A stretch of 64,000 nucleotides of DNA, taken from Pleomorphomonas sp. PLEO. GTDB taxonomy: Bacteria > Pseudomonadota > Alphaproteobacteria > Rhizobiales > Pleomorphomonadaceae. The notes under the pieces are model-generated. The model made no database searches, had not been told where the DNA came from, and saw nothing but the letters and a program-made list of their open reading frames with translations. The stretch spans positions 1,313,501 through 1,377,500 of the forward strand of contig NZ_CP166625.1 in assembly GCF_041320595.1 (NCBI RefSeq), written 5' to 3'. Both the position numbers and the translations under genes were made by a program. Positions 38,010-46,241 of the stretch are shown one piece after another. Within the stretch, counting starts at the first letter, position 1. Every line of letters starts with the position of its first letter.

Positions 38010-38447
38010 ATGATCGATCTTGCCGTCTATGGTGGGCTGTTCCTGGCGGCCCTCGCCGCGGCGACCATCCTGCCGATGCAGTCGGAAACCGCCCTGGTCG
38101 CCCTTTTGCTGACCGGCGATTACCCGGTTTGGCTGCTTGTGACGATCGCCAGTCTGGGCAATGTACTTGGATCGGCCGCCAACTGGTTGCTGGGCCGGGG
38201 TATCGAACGTTTCCGGGAGCACCCTTGGTTTCCGGTCAAGCCGGCGGCCCTCCTTCGTGCGCAAGACCATTATCGGCGCTACGGAAAATGGTCGCTGCTG
38301 CTGAGCTGGGTTCCGGTCGTCGGCGATCCTCTGACCGTCGTCGCCGGTCTGGCGCGCGAACCGTTTCCCGTCTTCCTTGCTCTGGTCGCCGTTGCCAAAA
38401 CCGGCCGTTATGTGGTGCTCGCGGCGGCAACCCTCAGCCTCATATGA
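38010..38447 (+). CDS. YqaA family (DedA/VTT-like) membrane protein
   Basis: 145 residues with four hydrophobic segments. L-G-N-V-L-G-S-A-A-N-W-L-L-G-R-G (about 48-63) and the re-entrant W-V-P-V-V-G-D-P-L-T-V-V-A-G (about 99-112) are the VTT/YqaA marks. DedA-related proteins are linked to lipid carrier flipping and membrane homeostasis; the YqaA branch is uncharacterised. The gene begins right after a repeat. Confidence 0.85.
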   Translation: MIDLAVYGGLFLAALAAATILPMQSETALVALLLTGDYPVWLLVTIASLGNVLGSAANWLLGRGIERFREHPWFPVKPAALLRAQDHYRRYGKWSLLLSWVPVVGDPLTVVAGLAREPFPVFLALVAVAKTGRYVVLAAATLSLI

Positions 38448-38585
38448 ACTGGCCCGGGCAGTTGTGCCGGCCTCTTCGTCTTCGGAATATCATGGTGAAC
38501 CAATCCTTAAGGGTCGGTATGGGAACATTCCGTTCGTGACGACCGGCGCCTTGGCGCTGGCGTAATAGCGTAACGGGACTAGAGC

Positions 38586-39740
38586 ATGGGGCGTTTTCGG
38601 CTCATCGACTGGATGGAGAATGCCCCGGCGCCGGCCCGTGCCTCGGCTGTGCCGGCGCTGGTCAGGAGCTATGTCCATAGCGACCTCACGCGCGAGGCGC
38701 GAGAGATGATCGAGGCGACGCTGACGTTGCTCGCCGACGATCCGTCGCCCGACGTCCGCCGCGCGCTCGCTGAGGCGCTGTCGATTCATGAGACGGCGCC
38801 GCGCCATCTCATCGTGACGTTGTCGCAGGATTTGCCGGCCATCGCCGAGCCGATCTTCCGTCGCTCGCCCTGCCTGATCGACAGCGAGCTGGCGGCGGCG
38901 GTGGCGCTTGGTACGCCATCGATCGCCAAGGCGATCGCCAGCCGTCCGTGGGTTTCCTTCGAAGTGGCTGATGCCATCGCCGCCGAGGGCAACCGCGATG
39001 CCGTACTCGTCCTGCTTGGCAATCCCGGGGCCGACCTCGACGGCGAGGCCTTCGCGGCGATCGCCGGCCGTCTTGGAACAGACGGCGACATCCGCGAGGC
39101 GCTGTTTGCCCGCCGCGACTTGCCGCTCGCCGTGCGGCAGTCGCTGATCTCGGCGCTCAGTGAAAAGCTCGGTCGCTTCCTGGTCGGCCGGGCTTGGATC
39201 GCGCCCAAGCGGGCTGGCGTTGTGTTGCGCGAGGCCTGCGACAAGGCGACGGTGTTCCTTGCCGGCTCGGCCGGCGAAGCGGAACTTGCCGCGCTGGTCG
39301 AGCATCTCAGGGCTTCCGGGCAGCTGACGACGGCACTGCTCATCCGCTCGATGTGCGAAGGCCACATCCGCTTCCTCGAGGCGGCGCTCGCTCGCCTGTC
39401 CGGCCTGCCGGCAACGCGTGTCTACGCGCTGTTGATCGATGGACGACCGGGCGCGCTGAGGGCGCTGTTCGCGCGTGCCGGATTGCCGGAGCGCAGCCAC
39501 GCTGCTTTCCTGGCCGCGCTCGATGTTTGGCGCGACCTCGATTACGACGGCCGCGAGGGCGACGAGCCGCGCTATGGCCGCCGGATGGTTGAGCGCATTC
39601 TCACCCGCTATCAGGAATTCGCGCCGGGTGAAGTTGACGATCTCCTCGCCATGCTCAGGCGGCTCGCCGCCGAAAGCGCCCGCACGGCGGCACGGGACAT
39701 GATGGCCGCCCGGCGAGAACGCCAGCGGACCGCGGCCTGA
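38586..39740 (+). CDS. DUF2336 family protein
   Basis: 384 residues, almost all helical in HEAT-like units (L-L-A-D-D-P-S-P-D-V-R-R-A-L-A-E-A-L near 49-66). I place it in DUF2336, an alphaproteobacterial family of unknown function, often encoded near motility or cell-cycle genes. The adjacent convergent gene encodes an Hpt domain, so a signalling link is possible but unproven. Confidence 0.75.
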   Translation: MGRFRLIDWMENAPAPARASAVPALVRSYVHSDLTREAREMIEATLTLLADDPSPDVRRALAEALSIHETAPRHLIVTLSQDLPAIAEPIFRRSPCLIDSELAAAVALGTPSIAKAIASRPWVSFEVADAIAAEGNRDAVLVLLGNPGADLDGEAFAAIAGRLGTDGDIREALFARRDLPLAVRQSLISALSEKLGRFLVGRAWIAPKRAGVVLREACDKATVFLAGSAGEAELAALVEHLRASGQLTTALLIRSMCEGHIRFLEAALARLSGLPATRVYALLIDGRPGALRALFARAGLPERSHAAFLAALDVWRDLDYDGREGDEPRYGRRMVERILTRYQEFAPGEVDDLLAMLRRLAAESARTAARDMMAARRERQRTAA

Positions 39741-39755
39741 AGTAGCCAGTAGTAG

Positions 39756-39815
39756 TGGGCTTTATCGCTTCTGCCGGATCAATAAGCAAAGCCCATCGCC
39801 CGCAGAACGGGCGAT
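39756..39815. terminator. Pair of hairpins between convergent genes
   Basis: TGGGCTTT/AAAGCCCA (39756-39763 and 39788-39795) and ATCGCCCG/CGGGCGAT (39795-39802 and 39808-39815) lie between DUF2336 and the Hpt gene. No long U-run follows, so termination is likely but not certain. Confidence 0.5.
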
Positions 39816-39841
39816 CTCAACCCCTCAGAAGGACAAGCTCG

Positions 39842-40384
39842 TCAGAGATCGCGGACGATGACGCCGTCGTCCTCTTCGTCCACATGGCCGTGCCGGGCGA
39901 TATAGACCTCCGTGACCTCGAGCAGCGTCTGCGACAGGGCCGCTCCGATCCGGTTCTGCTCGTCCTTTGCGCGTTCGCGGACGATGGCCCTGATGGCATC
40001 GACATGCTGATTGATGAGGTCGATCGGTACCAGCGGACGGTCGGTAATGCGTTCCAGCAGGGCGCAGAGGCTGCCGGCGACCCGGGTGGCCAGCGGGAAG
40101 CCAAGCGTCGTCGACTGGCCCTTGATGTCGTGGACGGCACGATGGAAGGCGCGCTTCTCTTCGCCCTCGCGATAGTCGACGGCGATCCATGCGTCGCGCG
40201 TCTCGAACATCGACTTGACCTCGTCGAGCATCCAGTCGTCGAAATGGGTCGACAGAATCTGTAGCGCCGCTTCGGCACGCTTTACCGGATCGTCGGCTGG
40301 CGAGCGACGGCGGATCTCCCGTACCTTCTTTCTAAGGTCGTTCTTGGCCTCGATATATTCGGTGCCATCGGAGGATTTTGACAT
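39842..40384 (-). CDS. Orphan Hpt-domain phosphotransfer protein
   Basis: 180 residues from ATG at 40384, with GGAAA upstream. The Hpt helix is F-H-R-A-V-H-D-I-K-G-Q-S-T-T-L-G-F with H85, preceded by about 75 residues of charged helix. No receiver or kinase domain is attached and no kinase gene is next to it, so its partners are unknown; the che and ctrA-chpT systems in this window are candidates. Confidence 0.8.
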   Translation of the reverse strand: MSKSSDGTEYIEAKNDLRKKVREIRRRSPADDPVKRAEAALQILSTHFDDWMLDEVKSMFETRDAWIAVDYREGEEKRAFHRAVHDIKGQSTTLGFPLATRVAGSLCALLERITDRPLVPIDLINQHVDAIRAIVRERAKDEQNRIGAALSQTLLEVTEVYIARHGHVDEEDDGVIVRDL

Positions 40385-40465
40385 CGGCGCTGTTTCCGTC
40401 GACTGCACGGCGAAGAGCCGCAAGAGGCGATTGTCGCCGCTGCCGCTTAAAGAAACGTTGCTCCC

Positions 40466-41251
40466 TCAGGTCCGGAATTGTTCCGTGAGGACACGTTCCT
40501 CCCAGCCATGGTTGCGATCGAATAAAATGAGGCTGCGCTGGCGCACGTCGGCCTTGATTTCGACGCGCAGCACATCGCGCACTTCCTGGTGGTCCGCGGC
40601 GACCGAGACCGGCCGCTTCTTGTGCTCGAGCACGTCGATGACGATCGTGCAACGGTCGGGAATGACCGCGCCGCGCCAACCGCGCGGCCGGAAGGCGCTG
40701 ATCGGTGTGACGGCGAGCAACGGCACATGGATCGGCAGGATGGGGCCGTGGGCGGACAGATTGTAGGCGGTCGAGCCGGCCGGCGTCGCCACCAGCACGC
40801 CGTCGCAGCTCATCTCGTCGAGGCGCACCTTGTCGTCGATCGAAATTCTGAGCTTGGCCGCCTGGTAGGTCTGCCGCATCAGCGACACTTCGTTGAAAGC
40901 GTGGGCGAGGTGGGTGTCGCCGAGCACCGTCGTCGCCTCCATGGCGAGTGGATGTAGCGCGGTGACCACCGAATCAGCAAGCCGCTCCCGAAGGCCGTCG
41001 ACGCGAAACTCGTTCATCAGGAAGCCGACCGAGCCGCAGTTGAGGCCATAGATCGGCTTGTCGGTGTTGATGAAGCGGTGGAGCGTCTGCAGCATCAACC
41101 CGTCGCCGCCCAGAGCGACGATGGCATCGGCGTCATCGGCGGCAACATTGCCATACTCGGCGGTCAGGCTTGCCTTGGCGTCCTGAGCCTCGGGCGTATC
41201 GCTGGCGACAAAAGAAAGGTGTTCGAAGGAAGGGCGTCCGTTGTGCGGCAT
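40466..41251 (-). CDS. nadK: NAD kinase
   Basis: 261 residues. A-L-G-G-D-G (D50) and the N120-E121 pair in A-F-N-E-V-S-L, plus T-P-A-G-S-T-A-Y-N-L-S-A-H-G-P, are the NAD- and ATP-binding motifs. It makes NADP from NAD. It lies about 80 bp downstream of the Hpt start region on the same strand as that gene. The upstream 375 bp separate it from cutA. Confidence 0.93.
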   Translation of the reverse strand: MPHNGRPSFEHLSFVASDTPEAQDAKASLTAEYGNVAADDADAIVALGGDGLMLQTLHRFINTDKPIYGLNCGSVGFLMNEFRVDGLRERLADSVVTALHPLAMEATTVLGDTHLAHAFNEVSLMRQTYQAAKLRISIDDKVRLDEMSCDGVLVATPAGSTAYNLSAHGPILPIHVPLLAVTPISAFRPRGWRGAVIPDRCTIVIDVLEHKKRPVSVAADHQEVRDVLRVEIKADVRQRSLILFDRNHGWEERVLTEQFRT

Positions 41252-41626
41252 CAGGTCCGTCGTGTCAGTCGTCTTGCTCCGGCCGGCCCTCGCCGCCCCC
41301 TGCCACTGCCGGCATCCGGACGATGCGGCCGCCGCAAATGGGGGTCCACTTTCGTAGGATATGATCTAGCATGGGCACGCCGAAAAGGAAACGTGCCGCG
41401 CCAACCGCGATTGTTGCAGGAACATCGGCTGGGTTGAACCTATCCAATTGAAAAGTGTTTGCTCTGGCGGAAGAATCTGGAACATTCACTTGGCGATCAG
41501 ACGATTCCGTCTGGGGCTGGCGCGTGTTCTGGCCAGGGGAGCGAATTTGGCATTTGAGTTCCAAATGGCATAAGGCGGATGCCAATGCCGGAGCCGAACC
41601 ATTGCCTGAAAGTTACGGGAGAACTC
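41252..41626. other. Intergenic region between nadK and cutA
   Basis: 375 bp between divergent genes. Several short frames exist but none has recognisable content. The stretch near 41330-41350 (CCGCAAATGGGGGTCCACTTT) looks like a fragment of a short rhizobial intergenic repeat, but I find no second copy in the window. Confidence 0.4.
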
Positions 41627-42001
41627 ATGTCTAAAGCCGTCGACGACCTGCGTATCGTTAGTGTTACCTGCCCGAACGAGGAGGTAGCGCTCACCATCGC
41701 TCGCCTCGTCGTGGAAAGGCGCCTTGCCGCCTGCGCCAACATCGTGCCGGGCGTTCGCAGTGTCTATCGCTGGATGGGCGAAATCAGCGAGGACAGCGAG
41801 GTGCTCGTCACCATGAAGACGCGCGAGGATTTTGTGGAATCGCTTTATACGGCGATCGTCGCCAACCATCCCTACCAGCAGCCGGCCATCGAGGTGGTTG
41901 CGCTCGCCGGCGCCGGGCGCGGCGTTGCCGCCTGGATCCGGGCCGAGACCGGCGGTGAAGAAAGTACGGCGCTACCGAAGACCTTCCGATCTCAGGAGTG
42001 A
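41627..42001 (+). CDS. cutA: Divalent cation tolerance protein CutA
   Basis: 124 residues from ATG at 41627 with GGGAGAA upstream. The CutA core is intact: R-L-A-A-C-A-N-I-V-P-G-V near 32-43, S-V-Y-R-W-M-G-E-I, V-T-M-K-T and N-H-P-Y-Q-Q-P-A-I-E-V-V. CutA is a small trimer with a ferredoxin-like fold; the copper-tolerance role is historic and the real function is unclear. Very AT-rich DNA begins directly after its stop. Confidence 0.92.
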   Translation: MSKAVDDLRIVSVTCPNEEVALTIARLVVERRLAACANIVPGVRSVYRWMGEISEDSEVLVTMKTREDFVESLYTAIVANHPYQQPAIEVVALAGAGRGVAAWIRAETGGEESTALPKTFRSQE

Positions 42002-42152
42002 GCGTATTCGCTACGGAATTCCTGAGTTTTCTTATCTATTTATGTTTAAATCATATGCGTAGGAATACGCTATATATCAAAAATATTTTCATTGATAAAT
42101 GTTTGCGGTCTCCTCTTGAGGTTGTATATATCTCCATTGTTCGCGTTATTTT

Positions 42153-42530
42153 ATGGCGACGGTTCTCAAGTTATTGGATAGCTTCGCCTCGTGCTTTCTG
42201 GTGCAGACGATCGCACGAATGCTGGGGCAGCGGGAAGATATCATGCTGATATATTTAGTAGGCGTGTCCTTTATCAGCGTTGCTCTTGGCGCCTGCTTTG
42301 CCTTTGTGGGTGGCCTTATAGTTTTAATGTTGTTGATTTTCTTTTCTTCAGGAGTTTTAATCTGCTTTTTGGTATCTGCTGACTTCTCCGCTCTATCTAT
42401 TTTCGGGATTTGTTTCGTTTCTATTGTTTTTATGAATTTAGGTTGGTTTGGGGCGGTGATCGTTGGCAGTCTGCATGGCCTGTTTACGGTTTTGCGCGAG
42501 CAAATCTTCCTGAAGACAGGAAGGCTTTAG
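42153..42530 (+). CDS. AT-rich hydrophobic membrane ORF, unknown
   Basis: Up to 125 residues from 42153; an ATG at 42243 preceded by GGGAAG would give 95. Three or four hydrophobic helices (from M-L-I-Y-L-V-G-V-S-F-I-S-V onward) predict an inner-membrane protein. Base composition from 42000 to 42530 is far more AT-rich than the neighbourhood, and codon use differs, suggesting acquired DNA. No family is recognised. It is flanked on its right by an 86-bp repeat. Confidence 0.5.
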   Translation: MATVLKLLDSFASCFLVQTIARMLGQREDIMLIYLVGVSFISVALGACFAFVGGLIVLMLLIFFSSGVLICFLVSADFSALSIFGICFVSIVFMNLGWFGAVIVGSLHGLFTVLREQIFLKTGRL

Positions 42531-42539
42531 CGCGCTATT

Positions 42540-42625
42540 CGATCTGACTGAATCAGATCGGCTCTCTCAGTTGTTGTTTAGAAAGCATCATCTTTTCGAC
42601 CCTCGTTTCACTCCGGTCGGATGAT
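42540..42625 (-). repeat. 86-bp intergenic repeat, copy 2 (inverted relative to copy 1)
   Basis: Same length as 3236-3321 and about 90% identical to its reverse complement. The hairpin arm here has one mismatch. It lies between the AT-rich membrane ORF and the 3' end of ctrA. Confidence 0.75.
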
Positions 42626-42686
42626 GCTGCTAAAACATGTCCGGCAAACTCCGGTTCGCCAACATGCCCCAGCCTTTTGTTTTCAC

Positions 42687-42734
42687 GCAACTCCGGACGC
42701 AAAACCGGTTCCCACTTTTGCTGGAGTGGCTCTA
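42687..42734 (+). repeat. Short intergenic repeat, copy 2
   Basis: GCAACTCCGGACG...CTGGAGTGGCTCTA resembles 440-482 in order and spacing of its blocks (CCGGACG, AAACCG, CCCACTTTT, CTGGA). It stands 62 bp from the 86-bp repeat, so two unrelated repeats share this gap. Confidence 0.5.
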
Positions 42735-42761
42735 AATTCAGTTTTGACGAAAAGATCCCCA

Positions 42762-42791
42762 TAAAACAAAAAACCCCGGCCGAAGCCGGGG
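42762..42791 (-). terminator. Rho-independent terminator of ctrA
   Basis: On the minus strand CCCCGGC-TTCG-GCCGGGG (42774-42791) is followed by TTTTTTGTTTT. Confidence 0.9.
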
Positions 42792-42850
42792 TGACGCCAA
42801 GCGCGGCGCGAAAGGGGAAAACGCGCCGCTGCTCGCTGGGTCGGATAAGA

Positions 42851-43546
42851 TCAGACCGCTTCCTGGATCTCGTCCGGCTCGCGCAGCACGTAGCCGCGGC
42901 CCCAGACGGTCTCGATATAGTTGCGGCCATCGGTGGCATTAGCGAGCTTCTTGCGAAGCTTGCAGATGAACACGTCGATGATCTTGAGTTCCGGCTCGTC
43001 CATGCCGCCATAGAGATGGTTGAGGAACATCTCCTTGGTGAGCGTCGTTCCCTTGCGCAGGGAAAGCAGCTCAAGCATCTGATATTCTTTGCCAGTCAGA
43101 TGCACGCGGTTGCCATTGACCTCGACGGTCTTGGTGTCGAGGTTGACCACCAGATCACCGGTGACGATGACCGACTGGGCATGCCCCTTGGAGCGACGAA
43201 CGATGGCATGGATGCGGGCGATCAGCTCGTCCTTGTGGAACGGCTTGGTCATGTAGTCGTCGGCTCCGAAGCCGAGACCGCGCACCTTGTCCTCGATGTT
43301 GCCAAGACCCGACAGAATTAGGATCGGCGTCTTTACCTTCGACACGCGCAGCGTCCTGAGCACTTCATAACCCGACATGTCCGGCAGGTTGAGGTCCAGC
43401 AGGATGATGTCGTAGTCATATAGCTTGCCGAGGTCGATACCTTCCTCGCCAAGATCCGTCGTATAGACGTTAAAGCTCTCGGACTTCAGCATCAGCTCGA
43501 TGCTCTGTGCGGTCGCGCTGTCGTCCTCGATCAGCAAAACTCGCAT
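42851..43546 (-). CDS. ctrA: Cell cycle response regulator CtrA
   Basis: 231 residues from ATG at 43546, the standard CtrA length. The receiver has E7-D8-D9, phospho-acceptor D51 ([10 protein letters not shown]), S79 and K101. The OmpR-type winged helix (about 125-225) contains [12 protein letters not shown] and the wing G-R-G-Y-V-L-R-E-P. It binds TTAA-N7-TTAAC and controls DNA replication, division and flagella. ChpT, its phosphodonor, is encoded at 28.5-29.1 kb. The upstream region has several CcrM sites. Confidence 0.97.
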   Translation of the reverse strand: MRVLLIEDDSATAQSIELMLKSESFNVYTTDLGEEGIDLGKLYDYDIILLDLNLPDMSGYEVLRTLRVSKVKTPILILSGLGNIEDKVRGLGFGADDYMTKPFHKDELIARIHAIVRRSKGHAQSVIVTGDLVVNLDTKTVEVNGNRVHLTGKEYQMLELLSLRKGTTLTKEMFLNHLYGGMDEPELKIIDVFICKLRKKLANATDGRNYIETVWGRGYVLREPDEIQEAV

Positions 43547-43662
43547 TCCGTTATCCCCTTTTTCTAGGGCCTCGGGCCCGACATTCTGTCGGAAGCCGTC
43601 CGGACTTCCGCCGGACATGGGCTATCGGGCTCAAGGCTAGTTCCGAATGGTTAACAAACAAT

Positions 43663-43911
43663 GATTCTCGGCCGCAAGCACTTTGACGAAAAACCGACGA
43701 AAGTTCGGACAGGCCATTCAGAATCCACGATAAATTGGCTTCGGTTATCCTCATCCAGCAAATTAACATTTTTGCCTAAGCGATTCTGCCGACTCCACGA
43801 AGATTCCTTGTCCACACCCCATTTTGCCCCGGTCGATCACCGCCGTACTCTTAAGCAAAGTATTAACGCCCGACCTTAACGAAGCGTTACACTGGTCAGG
43901 AAATCCGAATC
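43663..43911. promoter_or_regulatory. Cluster of six GANTC (CcrM methylation) sites in the ctrA-fliI intergenic region
   Basis: GANTC occurs at 43663, 43721, 43782, 43791, 43802 and 43907 within about 250 bp; about one per 256 bp is expected by chance. In alphaproteobacteria, CcrM methylates these sites and GcrA reads them at the ctrA promoter. The 398-bp region also contains TTAA half-sites at 43651 and 43763. Confidence 0.65.
43876..43890 (+). promoter_or_regulatory. CtrA-like box upstream of fliI
   Basis: TTAA-N7-TTAC lies 55 bp before the fliI start and differs by one base from the CtrA consensus. A second, imperfectly spaced pair (TTAA-N8-TTAAC) is just upstream at about 43853-43867. 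Confidence 0.55.
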
Positions 43912-43944
43912 AATTCGGAAACCTTTTGCTCGGAAGCCCCGCCG

Positions 43945-45297
43945 ATGACCCTCGACCGGCTCGCCGCTGAAATCGAAGCCCTCCGTCCGCTCGAAATTTA
44001 CGGGCGGGTGTCCAGCGTGCAGGGCATGCTGGTGGAAGTGGCTGGCCCGGTGCAGGAGATGAGCGTTGGCGCGCGCCTGTCGGTCAGCGGCTTTGGTGGC
44101 GCCCAGGTCCCGGTGGAAGTGGTCGGATTCCGCGACGGCAAGGCGCTCTGCCTGCCGTTCGCTTCGATGGAAGGGGTTCGTCTCGGCGCCAAGGCGACGA
44201 TCTCGGCGTCGTCGGGATCGGTCAGGCCGTCGGAGGGCTGGCTCGGCCGGGTGGTCAACGCCTTCGGCGAGCCGATCGACGGCAAGGGACCACTGCCGCT
44301 GGGGCCGCGCGAGATGCCGCTCAGGGCCTCGCCGCCGCAGGCCGCCGAGCGGGCGCGGGTGGGCGAGCCGATCGACCTTGGCGTGCGCGTTCTTAATACT
44401 TTTGCCACCTGCTGCCTTGGTCAGCGCATGGGTATCTTCGCCGGCTCCGGCGTCGGCAAGTCGGTGCTCCTCTCCATGCTGGCCCGATATACGGCCTGCG
44501 ACGTGTCGGTGATCGGTCTGGTCGGCGAACGCGGCCGCGAGGTGCAGGAATTCATCGAGGACGACCTTGGGGAGGACGGCCTCGCCCGCTCGGTGGTGGT
44601 GGTCGCCACGTCCGACGAGACCGCGCTGATGCGGCGCCAGGCCGCCTATCTGACGCTAACCATCGCCGAGCATTTTCGCGACGATGGGCAGAATGTGCTC
44701 TGTCTGATGGATTCGGTGACGCGTTTTGCCATGGCCCAGCGCGAGATCGGCCTGTCGGCCGGCGAACCGCCGACGTCCAAAGGATATACGCCGACGGTGT
44801 TCTCCGAGCTGCCGCGCCTTCTCGAACGCGCCGGCCCTGGCCCGGTGGGCGGCGGCACCATTACCGGCCTGTTCACAGTGCTGGTCGATGGCGACAACCA
44901 CAACGAACCGGTGGCCGACGCCGTACGCGGTATCCTCGACGGCCATATCGTCATGGAGCGCGCCATCGCCGAGCGCGGCCGCTATCCGGCGGTCAATGTT
45001 CTGAAGACGGTGTCGCGCACCATGCCCGGTTGCATCGAGGAGGAGATTCGGCCGATGATCCGCGATGCCAAACGGCTGATGGCCACCTTCGCCGACATGG
45101 AGGAACTGATCCGCCTCGGGGCCTACCGGCGCGGCAGCAACCCGGAAGTCGACCAGTCGATCGACGTTTCCGGCCCGCTCGAAGCCTTTTTGACGCAAGG
45201 AAAGGGTGAATGTACCCGTCGTCATGACGGATACCGAGATCTTGCTCACCTTTTGGAAAGCACTGTCGGTTTACGATACGCGCATTCCGGGGAGTAA
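43945..45297 (+). CDS. fliI: Flagellum-specific ATPase FliI
   Basis: 450 residues. P-loop A-G-S-G-V-G-K-S at 166-173, Walker [11 protein letters not shown] near 250, and the [17 protein letters not shown] segment are those of type III export ATPases. It powers or unlocks export of flagellar subunits at the basal body. The C-terminal 30 residues follow the usual helical end with an extra basic patch. fliJ starts six bases after its stop. Confidence 0.95.
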   Translation: MTLDRLAAEIEALRPLEIYGRVSSVQGMLVEVAGPVQEMSVGARLSVSGFGGAQVPVEVVGFRDGKALCLPFASMEGVRLGAKATISASSGSVRPSEGWLGRVVNAFGEPIDGKGPLPLGPREMPLRASPPQAAERARVGEPIDLGVRVLNTFATCCLGQRMGIFAGSGVGKSVLLSMLARYTACDVSVIGLVGERGREVQEFIEDDLGEDGLARSVVVVATSDETALMRRQAAYLTLTIAEHFRDDGQNVLCLMDSVTRFAMAQREIGLSAGEPPTSKGYTPTVFSELPRLLERAGPGPVGGGTITGLFTVLVDGDNHNEPVADAVRGILDGHIVMERAIAERGRYPAVNVLKTVSRTMPGCIEEEIRPMIRDAKRLMATFADMEELIRLGAYRRGSNPEVDQSIDVSGPLEAFLTQGKGECTRRHDGYRDLAHLLESTVGLRYAHSGE

Positions 45298-45303
45298 TTT
45301 GAA

Positions 45304-45717
45304 ATGAAATCTCGCAACAGTCTTATCCGACTCAAGCGGTTTCAGGTCGACGAGAAGCGTCGGCAGGTGATGCAGATCGAAATGATGATTGCCGAGTTCG
45401 AGCGCATGGCCTCAGAACTCGACGAGCAGATTCTGTCTGAACAGAAGCGTAGTGGCATCACCGACATCGCGCACTTCGCCTATCCGACCTTTGCCAAAGC
45501 GGCGATGGGCCGGCGCGACAACCTCATGGGGTCGGCCAACGATCTCAGGGGGCAGCTCGACGCCGCGCAGGCCGCGCTCAGCGAGGCGGTCGAGGAAATG
45601 AAGAAGATCGAGCTTCTGGAGGAGCGCGATCAGATGCGCGAGAAGACCGTTCAGGACGCTGCCGAGCAGGACGCGCTCGACGAAGTGGCGGCGCGCCGCT
45701 CGTATCACGCGAGCTGA
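45304..45717 (+). CDS. fliJ: Flagellar export protein FliJ
   Basis: 137 residues, nearly all coiled coil, with N-terminal L-I-R-L-K-R-F-Q-V-D-E-K-R-R-Q, the typical FliJ beginning. It binds the FliI ring and the export gate. It is co-transcribed with fliI. No other flagellar gene is in this window. Confidence 0.88.
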   Translation: MKSRNSLIRLKRFQVDEKRRQVMQIEMMIAEFERMASELDEQILSEQKRSGITDIAHFAYPTFAKAAMGRRDNLMGSANDLRGQLDAAQAALSEAVEEMKKIELLEERDQMREKTVQDAAEQDALDEVAARRSYHAS

Positions 45718-45840
45718 CCGGTCGAAATCGACGCGTTATTCCCCATCGTCCAGGATTTTCCCGGCGGGTATGCTCAGCATGCCCGCCGTTGTCATTGGTG
45801 TCGGGCGCGCCGAATGTGTGTTCTTCGACCGCTTGTCCGC

Positions 45841-46014
45841 TCAGGGCGCCTGCCAGCTGGTCGACACGCCGGCACCGGCCGTCCCGGAAATTTCGACGCT
45901 GACGCTGAAGTCACTAGGCCACAGCCGGTTGGGCAGGGTACTGGCGGCGACCACGGTGGTCAGCGCCACCAGCGCGGCGGCGATCCAGCTCAGAAGTTTG
46001 GTCCTGCGGGCCAT
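45841..46014 (-). CDS. Possible small exported or membrane protein
   Basis: 57 residues from ATG at 46014, with one hydrophobic helix or signal peptide (L-L-S-W-I-A-A-A-L-V-A-L-T-T-V-V-A-A-S) and a short polar tail. No ribosome site is clear and no family is known. It lies alone between fliJ and ychF, so it is only a candidate. Confidence 0.35.
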   Translation of the reverse strand: MARRTKLLSWIAAALVALTTVVAASTLPNRLWPSDFSVSVEISGTAGAGVSTSWQAP

Positions 46015-46241
46015 GGCGTGCTGCCGTTCTTGTTTGGCGCAGCCCTTTCCGCGCCATGATGTCACCATATTCCGGCCGGCTTGAACAGGCCCCGAACCTA
46101 CCGTTCATCTCGCGTTCATCGCGGTAAACAGTTGGTAAACGCGGTGTTCCGGCCGGAAACAGAATAAGGGAACCAAAATAGGAAACGCCAACGCCGCCGC
46201 GAAGGTTCCACGGCGGCGTCAAAAATGTGGCAACAGTGCGA

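Noticed and set aside
41330-41350. Fragment resembling a rhizobial intergenic repeat
   Set aside because: No second copy in the window, so it cannot be supported as a repeat here.
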